Source: Campylobacteraceae bacterium
GTDB taxonomy: Bacteria; Campylobacterota; Campylobacteria; Campylobacterales; Sulfurovaceae
Length of the DNA stretch: 9,425 nt
Assembly: GCA_027083075.1 (NCBI GenBank)
Contig: JALWQQ010000009.1
Coordinates: forward strand, 1 to 9,425
Direction: 5' to 3'
The position numbers and the translations under genes are program-made. The notes beneath the pieces were generated by a model that was given only the letters and a program-made list of their open reading frames with translations, was not told the origin of the DNA and made no database searches. Position 1 is the stretch's first letter, and every line of letters begins with the position of its first letter. Of the stretch, positions 1 through 5,990 are shown one piece after another.

Positions 1-2932
1 CAAGGTACTTGGCATTACGGTCTGTGTACTGCCCGATATGCGTGTAGTGCGCGGAGAGGATCTGCGTCCTTATGCCGAAGAGATCGGCGAGTTGCTGGAG
101 GCGTTGGAGCGTTTTTATGAAGTGAAGGCGCAAGGCAAACGCGCCTATATGGCAGCGCCGCTACGTACACTGCTGCTACCGTTTCCCGAAGCGCGTTTTT
201 TTGACCGCTTGAGACTTGAGTTTGGCGAAGAGATCGACCCGAAGGCGCTGCAAGAGAGGCTTTACCGATGGGGTTATGCGCCCGTCGATGTAGTCACGGC
301 GCACGGGGAGATGTCGTTTCGCGGCGACATTATCGACATCTTTCCTCGCGGCGCGACGCTACCCTATCGTCTATCGCTATTCGATACCGAGATAGAGCAG
401 ATCGTTACTTTCGATCCCGACAGCCAAAAGCGGCACGACGAAGAGCTTGAAAGCGTTGCGATCAAACCCGCCTTTTTGGCGCTTGATAAAAAGAGCTACG
501 AAGCGCTTGCGGCGCGTTGCGAAGCAAGCGACTACGACGCCTTTGTCAAAGATATCGCATCGCTGGGACTCTGGCATCTTGAAGAGGCGGGCTATGCGGC
601 GCTTGAGCGCTACGGAGCGATCCATGCCAAAAATCACGATGAGGTGCTACGCGAGATTTACGACAACGACACGCCTCTCGTACCGCGCAAAGCCTTTACG
701 CTTCCGGTGCTGCCCGAGGCACAACACTATCGCGATATCGAGGCGGTCGATGCGGCGAAGCTGATCGAGGCGCACAAGCAGAAGCGACTGACGATCATTG
801 CGCGCAACGAAAGCGTCATTCGCGCTTCCGATATCCCGCTTGACGGGGAGAAAGAGATCCTCTACAGCGATGCGATCGTCAATCTGATCGGCAAAGCGCG
901 GTTGATCCTTTCGCTCAACAAGCCCGCCAAACGCAAACGGGTCAAAAAACCCTCTTTGGTGTTGGACGAGCTGAAAGTCGGCGAGTATGTAGTGCATGAA
1001 AACCATGGGGTGGGGATCTTTAAAGGGATCGAGCGCAAAGAGGTTTTGGGCGCTACAAGCGAGTTTGTCACGATCGAATACCAAGGCGGCGATCTACTCA
1101 GCGTGCCTGTGAGCAGCCTCGAGGTACTCGATCGCTACATTGCCGATAGCGGTACGCTTCCCGCACTCGATAAACTGGGTAAAGCAAGCTTCAAGCGACT
1201 CAAGGGCAAGGTGCGAGACAAGCTCTTTGCGATCGCTTCGCAGATCATCAACCTCTCCGCCGAGCGCCATCTGAAAAAAGGGATCGTGCTCTATAGTAAC
1301 GAAGAGGGAGTACGCGACGCCGAAGCGAGAGAACGCGCCGCTACGATCGGCGCCGAGCATCGGCTCTTTATGGCGCAGGCGGGTTTTATGCATACCGAAG
1401 ATCAGGAAAAGGCGATCTACGAGGTGCTTGCCGATATGCAAAGCGGGCGGATGATGGATAGGTTGCTCAGTGCCGATGTGGGCTTCGGCAAAACCGAAGT
1501 GGCGATGAATGCGATCTTTGTCGCGGTGCGCAACGGCTATCAGGCGATGATGATCGCACCGACGACGCTACTGAGCGCCCAGCACTTCAAGAGCCTTAAG
1601 GCGCGCTTTGCACAGTGGGATATCAAGGTCGCCAAACTCGATCGCTTCACGACGCCCAAGGAGAAGAGGGCGATTGCTGAGGGCTTCGGCGAAGGGACGA
1701 TCGACGTGGTGGTCGGTACGCATGCGCTGCTCAAGCTCAAGCCCAAACGCTTGGGGTTGGTGGTAATCGACGAAGAGCACAAGTTTGGCGTCAAGCAAAA
1801 AGAGGCGCTCAAGGCGCTTAGTATCGACGTGCATCTTCTTAGTATGTCGGCGACACCGATCCCCCGCTCGCTCAATATGGCGCTGAGTCACATCAAGAGT
1901 TTCAGCGAGATCCTCACGCCGCCCGAAGCGCGCGTGGGTATCCGTACCTTTGTGAAAAACTATGATCCCAAGATCGTCAAAGAGGCGATTTTACGCGAAC
2001 GCAGGCGCGGCGGACAGATCTTTTATGTCCACAATCGCATCGCGGGCATCGAGGAGAAAAAGGCGGCGCTGCTGGAGCTCATCCCCGATCTGCGCATTAC
2101 GGTGCTGCATTCGCATATCGACGCCAAAGAGAGCGAGGAGGAGATGCTCAAGTTCGAAGCGGGCGCATACGATCTGCTGCTTAGCACCTCGATCGTCGAA
2201 TCGGGCTTGCATCTGCCCGGCGCCAATACGATGATCGTCGACGGTGCTGACAGATTTGGCATCGCCGACTTGCACCAATTGCGCGGACGGGTGGGGCGCG
2301 GCGGCAAAGAGGGGTATTGCTACTTTCTTATCGCCGATCGCGACAAGATCACCGACAACGCCAAACGCAGACTCTTGGCGCTCGAGAGTCACAGTGAACT
2401 CGGTAGCGGCGCGGTGCTGGCGTTTCACGATCTGGAGATCCGCGGCGGTGGTAACCTCATCGGCGAAGCGCAAAGCGGACACATCAAGCAGATCGGCTAC
2501 GGTCTTTACTTGCGAATGCTTGAAGATGCGATACGCGAACTTAGCGGCAAAGAGAAAGAGGCGTCGCAACAGACCGAGGTGGCGCTGCAGATCGCCGCGT
2601 ATATCTCAGAAGAGACGGTGCCGCAAGAGCGTTTGCGACTGGAGCTCTATCGTCGCTTGGCACAGTGCGAGAGTGCCGCGGAGGTTTACGAGGTCGCCGC
2701 CGAGATGGAAGATCGCTTCGGAAAACTCGATAGTGTCACACGCCGCTTTGTCGATGCGATGGCGATCAAGGCAACGGCAAAACACAAGGGCATTAAAAAG
2801 CTCTCTTCGTACGGCGAACGCCTCTTTGTCGAATACCGTGACGAGAGCAAAGCGCGCACGATCTTGCAAGCCGAGAGCAAAGACGACGAGGATATCATCG
2901 CTTGCGCATTCTCTTTTTTGAAAGATTTGTGA
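1..2932 (+). CDS. mfd: Transcription-repair coupling factor Mfd (5' end outside window)
   Basis: Mfd is an ATP-driven DNA translocase that pushes stalled RNA polymerase off damaged template and recruits UvrA for nucleotide excision repair in the cytoplasm. The frame is open from base 2, and the residues before the first ATG (position 38, context VCVLPDMRVVRGEDLR) fit the family's UvrB-like N-terminal region, so the true start lies upstream. About 976 residues are visible; full Campylobacterota homologues are roughly 1000. In order: a UvrB-like module with FRGDIIDIFPRG (about 320-355); the RNA polymerase-interacting domain with GEYVVHENHGVGIFKG (about 977-1027); Walker A GFGKT (1481-1495); the DEEH box (1769-1780); SAT motif III (1847-1855); motif VI QLRGRVGR (2276-2299); the TRG-type stretch DLEIRGGGNLIG (about 2430-2465); and the C-terminal regulatory domain. 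All helicase motifs are intact. Local GC is high (about 58-67% in sampled 60-base lines). The TGA stop overlaps the candidate promoter of the next gene. Confidence 0.97.
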   Translation, partial: KVLGITVCVLPDMRVVRGEDLRPYAEEIGELLEALERFYEVKAQGKRAYMAAPLRTLLLPFPEARFFDRLRLEFGEEIDPKALQERLYRWGYAPVDVVTAHGEMSFRGDIIDIFPRGATLPYRLSLFDTEIEQIVTFDPDSQKRHDEELESVAIKPAFLALDKKSYEALAARCEASDYDAFVKDIASLGLWHLEEAGYAALERYGAIHAKNHDEVLREIYDNDTPLVPRKAFTLPVLPEAQHYRDIEAVDAAKLIEAHKQKRLTIIARNESVIRASDIPLDGEKEILYSDAIVNLIGKARLILSLNKPAKRKRVKKPSLVLDELKVGEYVVHENHGVGIFKGIERKEVLGATSEFVTIEYQGGDLLSVPVSSLEVLDRYIADSGTLPALDKLGKASFKRLKGKVRDKLFAIASQIINLSAERHLKKGIVLYSNEEGVRDAEARERAATIGAEHRLFMAQAGFMHTEDQEKAIYEVLADMQSGRMMDRLLSADVGFGKTEVAMNAIFVAVRNGYQAMMIAPTTLLSAQHFKSLKARFAQWDIKVAKLDRFTTPKEKRAIAEGFGEGTIDVVVGTHALLKLKPKRLGLVVIDEEHKFGVKQKEALKALSIDVHLLSMSATPIPRSLNMALSHIKSFSEILTPPEARVGIRTFVKNYDPKIVKEAILRERRRGGQIFYVHNRIAGIEEKKAALLELIPDLRITVLHSHIDAKESEEEMLKFEAGAYDLLLSTSIVESGLHLPGANTMIVDGADRFGIADLHQLRGRVGRGGKEGYCYFLIADRDKITDNAKRRLLALESHSELGSGAVLAFHDLEIRGGGNLIGEAQSGHIKQIGYGLYLRMLEDAIRELSGKEKEASQQTEVALQIAAYISEETVPQERLRLELYRRLAQCESAAEVYEVAAEMEDRFGKLDSVTRRFVDAMAIKATAKHKGIKKLSSYGERLFVEYRDESKARTILQAESKDDEDIIACAFSFLKDL

Positions 2933-2938
2933 TACAAT
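2928..2938 (+). promoter_or_regulatory. Candidate extended -10 promoter for the two-component operon
   Basis: The sequence TGTGATACAAT contains a TG dinucleotide one base before TACAAT (2933-2938), which fits an extended -10 element. No good -35 hexamer lies at the right distance; weak or absent -35 boxes are usual for sigma-70 promoters in Campylobacterota. The element overlaps the mfd stop codon (TGA at 2930-2932). It would start transcription near 2945, about 25 bases before the kinase start. No terminator hairpin separates mfd from the kinase, so read-through is also possible. This is pattern matching only. Confidence 0.45.
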
Positions 2939-2971
2939 AGTCGCCGATAAATAAAATGGGCGGAAAAAGAG

Positions 2972-4132
2972 TTGCTGCATTCATTCTATAAATTTTTCAA
3001 ACCCGATCACTCGTTATTGGCTACCAGAGCCGATATTCGCGAGAGGATAGCCGAGATCATGGCAATCGCGACAGGGGTGTATTTTATGTCGGGTGCATTT
3101 TTCAGTGTGTCGTACGAATTTAGGATATTGCCGCTTGTCGAGATAGTGTTGGGGTTTATCTCTTTTGTGCTGTATCTCTTTGTTCCCGCGATGGAACATG
3201 TTATCTTCGGGCATCTTTATACTGCATTGATGACGGGATATGTTTTTTCTGTGCTCTATCTTGACGATTACAATATGTTGTTCGTGCTCTTTTTACTCCC
3301 TTTGCTCACAATGCCCTCCTTTATATTGATAGGTAAAAAAGCGGGAATCATTTGGAGTATCATTATCGAGTTACTTCTGTTAGTTACTATTGCACTGGAT
3401 CATTTCGGCATTGCACATACGCACTTCAAGAGTCATCTTTTGGCAACTTTCGGCGCAGGTATTGCGGTACTCTCTTTGATTTGGTTTTGGGTTGTCGACG
3501 AACGTGAGTTTCTTGATGAGAGACTCGATTATGCACATAAAAATAGCAAACTACTCTTCAAAGAGGTGCATCATCGCACTAAAAACAATATGCAGGTTAT
3601 CATTAGCCTACTTGAAAGTCAATTATTGCGTTCTCAAGATCCCTCCTATAAACGCCTTTTTCAGACCTATATCGATCGCATCAAAACGATGAGCTATGTA
3701 CACGAAAATCTTTATCGCACCGGCACAAGCAGCAGGGATCGTATCGATATGAGGAAGTATCTCGGTGAAGTCTTGAGCAACCTACAACATTTAACACAAC
3801 ATACGATCATTAGCGATATCGACCCTATAAAGATGAGCCTTAAACACGCTATGAGTATCGGGCTTATCGTCAACGAAGGCGTTAGTAATGCGATTGAGCA
3901 TGCGTACGATGCGGGACGAGAAAGGATCGATGTTGCATTAAAACATTTGGGTCGAGACTGTATTTTGGAGATTAGAGATTACGGCAGGGGCTTTAACCAT
4001 CATAAAGAGTTCAACTCTCTTGGTCTCAGACTCATAAAGGATTTGAGCAATTCGTTACCTCATGGTCGAATGAGTTTTATGTCTGATAACGGTATGCGGA
4101 TCCAAGTGATCTTTGATTGTCCACATGCTTAG
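2972..4132 (+). CDS. Membrane sensor histidine kinase, HisKA_2 type
   Basis: This is a 386-residue sensor kinase that should autophosphorylate on histidine and pass the phosphate to the response regulator encoded next. Six hydrophobic helices (about 28-47, 52-72, 77-96, 101-121, 125-143, 155-175) with short loops form the N-terminal half, so the signal is probably sensed within or near the membrane; no PAS, Cache or other soluble sensor domain is visible. The dimerisation/phosphotransfer box EVHHRTKNNMQVIISLL marks the HisKA_2 family. H201, in the HRxKN motif, is the likely phosphoacceptor and H200 is the alternative. The ATPase domain has an N box (N301 and N306 in NEGVSNAIEHAY), a G1 box (D336, G338, G340 in DYGRGF) and a G2 region (SLGLRL). 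The start is taken as TTG at 2972, 7 bases after a weak GGA. It is uncertain, because the only nearby upstream ATG is out of frame and an in-frame stop sits at 2948. The gene is visibly more AT-rich than mfd. The ligand is unknown. Confidence 0.9.
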   Translation: MLHSFYKFFKPDHSLLATRADIRERIAEIMAIATGVYFMSGAFFSVSYEFRILPLVEIVLGFISFVLYLFVPAMEHVIFGHLYTALMTGYVFSVLYLDDYNMLFVLFLLPLLTMPSFILIGKKAGIIWSIIIELLLLVTIALDHFGIAHTHFKSHLLATFGAGIAVLSLIWFWVVDEREFLDERLDYAHKNSKLLFKEVHHRTKNNMQVIISLLESQLLRSQDPSYKRLFQTYIDRIKTMSYVHENLYRTGTSSRDRIDMRKYLGEVLSNLQHLTQHTIISDIDPIKMSLKHAMSIGLIVNEGVSNAIEHAYDAGRERIDVALKHLGRDCILEIRDYGRGFNHHKEFNSLGLRLIKDLSNSLPHGRMSFMSDNGMRIQVIFDCPHA

Positions 4133-4139
4133 GAAGGAG
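4131..4139 (+). promoter_or_regulatory. Strong ribosome binding site fixing the response regulator start
   Basis: AGGAAGGAG begins inside the kinase stop codon (TAG at 4130-4132) and lies 7 bases before ATG 4147. It favours that ATG over the in-frame ATG at 4117, which overlaps the kinase gene. The arrangement suggests that kinase and regulator are translated from one message. Confidence 0.8.
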
Positions 4140-4146
4140 TGTAGTC

Positions 4147-4851
4147 ATGCAGTTACCCCAATCGGTCATGATCGTTGAAGATGAGATGATCACACAGCGC
4201 CATCTTGAGGATATATTGCGATATTTGGGAATTAACGATATCGAAGGGTATATCACGGGAAAGGATGCACGCGCCGCATTTTCGAAACGCGATTTCGACA
4301 TGGTTTTGATGGATATCAACCTGGAAGGACCGATGGACGGTATCCAGCTTGCCGGGGAGCTTTTGCAAAAGCGTAAGGTACCGATCATCTTTATCACGGC
4401 GCATAGCGATGAAGATACGATGCAGGAGGTCTTGGATCTTGCTCCTTACGGTTTTGTTCCCAAACCCTTTTCCGCCAAAAACGTCGAAGCGGTATTGAAA
4501 GTAGCCTACAATCAGTTTCTTGCTCAGGTGTCTCAAAAAGAGAGTTCGACCGATAATGATGAGTTGGCGATTCTTTCGCCACGCTACAAATACTCCAAGA
4601 CATTGAAGCAACTCTATGTCGATGATGAACCCGTACAACTCAACCCTAAGATAAGCATATTGATAGACGCGCTTTGCAACAATCTCGGCACAACCGTCAG
4701 TTACGATCAGCTCAACTTTGAGATCTGGGGGGATGAACCGATCGCCTCTTCGGCTTTGCGCACACTAGTTTACATGCTTCGCAAACAGTTTCCGGACTTT
4801 CCCATCGTTTCGCACTCTCGAGTCGGTTACCTCATTAAGCCCGAAGTGTGA
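4147..4851 (+). CDS. Response regulator, receiver plus OmpR/PhoB-like winged helix
   Basis: This is a 234-residue two-component response regulator, a cytoplasmic DNA-binding protein presumed to be phosphorylated by the kinase encoded 14 bases upstream. The receiver domain (about 6-120) has every key residue: the acidic pocket E11-D12-E13, phosphoacceptor D56 in LMDINLEGPMDG, T84 in FITAHS, and K106 in GFVPKPF. The receiver style (DINLEGPMDG, APYGFVPKPF) resembles those paired with HisKA_2 kinases. The C-terminal part (about 145-234) looks like a Trans_reg_C winged helix: a YxY/LYVDDEPVQL beta platform, a helix with YDQLNFEIWGD, a recognition-helix region SALRTLVYMLRKQF, and a wing ending SRVGYLI. 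Starting at ATG 4147 gives a strong ribosome binding site and a normal receiver N-terminus. A direct repeat of the geometry bound by this family lies immediately downstream, in front of moxR, so that operon is a plausible target. Confidence 0.92.
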   Translation: MQLPQSVMIVEDEMITQRHLEDILRYLGINDIEGYITGKDARAAFSKRDFDMVLMDINLEGPMDGIQLAGELLQKRKVPIIFITAHSDEDTMQEVLDLAPYGFVPKPFSAKNVEAVLKVAYNQFLAQVSQKESSTDNDELAILSPRYKYSKTLKQLYVDDEPVQLNPKISILIDALCNNLGTTVSYDQLNFEIWGDEPIASSALRTLVYMLRKQFPDFPIVSHSRVGYLIKPEV

Positions 4852-4874
4852 TACTCTTTTTTCGGTGAATAGGT

Positions 4875-4892
4875 TTAACTCCCGTTAACTCC
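4875..4892 (+). promoter_or_regulatory. Tandem TTAACTCC direct repeat, candidate OmpR-family operator
   Basis: TTAACTCC occurs at 4875-4882 and again at 4885-4892, exactly 10 bp apart, so both copies lie on the same face of the helix. The pair ends 7 bp before the TATACT box, where a -35 element would be. OmpR/PhoB-family activators typically bind direct repeats with a 10-11 bp period in this position. No other copy was noticed in the window. That the regulator at 4147-4851 binds here is an inference. Confidence 0.5.
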
Positions 4893-4899
4893 ATTGCCT

Positions 4900-4905
4900 T
4901 ATACT
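4900..4905 (+). promoter_or_regulatory. Candidate -10 box of the moxR/bat operon
   Basis: TATACT lies 28 bases before the moxR start, giving a predicted transcription start near 4912 and a leader of about 22 bases. No good -35 hexamer is present; the TTAACTCC repeats occupy its place, as in an activator-dependent promoter. A related ATACTCTTT sits 50 bp upstream, at 4851-4859. Confidence 0.55.
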
Positions 4906-4921
4906 CTTTGCACTATTTTGC

Positions 4922-4927
4922 AAGGAG
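4922..4927 (+). promoter_or_regulatory. Ribosome binding site supporting the TTG start of moxR
   Basis: AAGGAG lies 6 bases before TTG 4934. It makes this non-ATG codon the best start and yields an N-terminus (MSRIVEDIKSEIAKVVVGQE) that matches the usual MoxR beginning. Confidence 0.8.
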
Positions 4928-4933
4928 TCTTCA

Positions 4934-5881
4934 TTGAGTCGCATCGTAGAAGATATCAAGAGCGAGATCGCCAAGGTAGTGGTCGGTCAAGAGAAGATGA
5001 TCGAGGGGCTTTTGGCAGGTCTGCTTTGCCGCGGGCACATCCTGCTCGAGGGGGTGCCCGGATTGGCAAAGACAACGACGGTTAATGCGCTTGCCAAGGC
5101 ACTTGGCTTGGCATTTAAACGCGTGCAGTTTACCCCCGATCTTTTGCCCGGTGACATCATCGGAACGGAGATCTACGATCCAAGTACCAACAGCTTCAAG
5201 ATCAAACACGGCCCCGTCTTTACCAATCTGCTGCTTGCCGACGAGATCAACCGTGCGCCCGCCAAGGTACAGTCGGCACTGCTTGAGGTGATGCAGGAGC
5301 GTCAAGTGACTATCGGCGACGAGACCTTTAAGATCGATACACCCTTTTTGGTTATGGCGACGCAGAACCCGGTAGAGCAAGAGGGTGCTTACGAGCTTCC
5401 CGAGGCGCAGCTCGACCGCTTTATGATGAAGGTCGTAGTAGGCTACAACACCAAAGAGGAGGAGCTTGAGATCACCAGAAGGGTGGCAAACAACGCCTTT
5501 GGAGAGATCAAGCAGGTTGCGGGAAAGGCGGAGATAGAGACGATCCGCAACGAAGCGATGGCGGTACATATGGACGAGGAGATCGAAAAGTATGTGATCG
5601 ATCTCGTTTTCGCTACCAGAGAGCCCGAGGCATACGGCTTGGAGGAACTTAAACCCTATATCGAGTACGGCGCCAGTCCGCGTGCCAGCATCGACATGTA
5701 TAAAGCGGCGCGCGCGATCGCCTACATGAAAGGGATGGATCATGTAACGCCCGTCGAGATCGCCTATATCGCCAAAGAGGTCTTGCGACACCGTATTATC
5801 TTAAGCTACGAGGCGATGGCGGAAGAGATAAGTAGCGATATGATCGTCGAGAAGGTACTTGAGGCGGTGCCAATTCCGTGA
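4934..5881 (+). CDS. moxR: MoxR-family AAA+ ATPase
   Basis: This is a 315-residue cytoplasmic AAA+ ATPase of the MoxR family, the normal length for the group. MoxR proteins work with VWA-domain partners as ATP-driven chaperone-like or assembly machines; the client here is unknown. Visible motifs are Walker A GVPGLAKT (G40 to T47), Walker B LLADEINRAP (D103, E104), sensor 1 MATQNPVEQEG (N145), the conserved PEAQLDRF with R162, and the lid/sensor-2 region GASPRAS followed by helical sequence to the end. Translation starts at TTG with a strong ribosome binding site. It is the first gene of the probable bat operon, behind its own candidate promoter and operator. The next gene starts 109 bases downstream, a gap filled largely by 7-bp repeats; every later junction in the operon is 10 bp or less, or overlapping. 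Nothing in the protein looks damaged. Confidence 0.96.
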   Translation: MSRIVEDIKSEIAKVVVGQEKMIEGLLAGLLCRGHILLEGVPGLAKTTTVNALAKALGLAFKRVQFTPDLLPGDIIGTEIYDPSTNSFKIKHGPVFTNLLLADEINRAPAKVQSALLEVMQERQVTIGDETFKIDTPFLVMATQNPVEQEGAYELPEAQLDRFMMKVVVGYNTKEEELEITRRVANNAFGEIKQVAGKAEIETIRNEAMAVHMDEEIEKYVIDLVFATREPEAYGLEELKPYIEYGASPRASIDMYKAARAIAYMKGMDHVTPVEIAYIAKEVLRHRIILSYEAMAEEISSDMIVEKVLEAVPIP

Positions 5882-5960
5882 AAATTAGAAATTAGAAATT
5901 AGAAATTTAGGAATGAGGAATGAGGAGCCAAAGCATAATGAGCGAAGAGAGAAGAGTGGC
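5882..5960 (+). repeat. Degenerate heptanucleotide tandem-repeat tract
   Basis: Starting just after the moxR stop are three exact AAATTAG units (5882-5888, 5889-5895, 5896-5902) and a partial one. Two exact GAATGAG units follow (5911-5917, 5918-5924), then, after two diverged units, GAGCGAA, GAGAGAA and GAGTGGC (5940-5960). The 7-bp phase is kept from 5911 to 5960 although the unit changes. The + strand is strongly purine-rich. The tract resembles in type the heptameric short tandem repeats known from cyanobacterial intergenic DNA; kinship is not claimed. No promoter or gene is evident in it. Confidence 0.85.
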
Positions 5961-5990
5961 AGGATATGGTTTGATTTTAACGAGGTTCAT

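Noticed and set aside
2244..2921. A 225-codon frame overlapping mfd in another phase
   Set aside because: The product is rich in Arg, Ser and Cys with no domain, typical of an out-of-phase reading of GC-rich coding DNA; the mfd frame is intact and conserved throughout.
2928..2943. TGTGA as half of a CRP-type site upstream of the kinase
   Set aside because: There is no matching TCACA half at the correct spacing; the word is better explained as part of an extended -10 overlapping a stop codon.
2956..2991. Eleven-codon frame starting ATG 2956 and overlapping the kinase TTG start in another frame
   Set aside because: It is very short, has no clear ribosome binding site, and nothing suggests a leader-peptide mechanism such as a run of one amino acid with a hairpin.
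4849..4875. Rho-independent terminator after the response regulator, suggested by a CTTTTTTC run
   Set aside because: No stable GC-rich hairpin precedes the T run; the only complementary bits (GAGT/ACTC) are four bases long with a loop of about 30.
4931..5791. Long open frame (286 codons) antisense to moxR, and similar long frames antisense to batA and batB
   Set aside because: They mirror well-supported genes, have no recognisable domains or ribosome binding sites, and arise from the GC-rich codon pattern of the sense strand.
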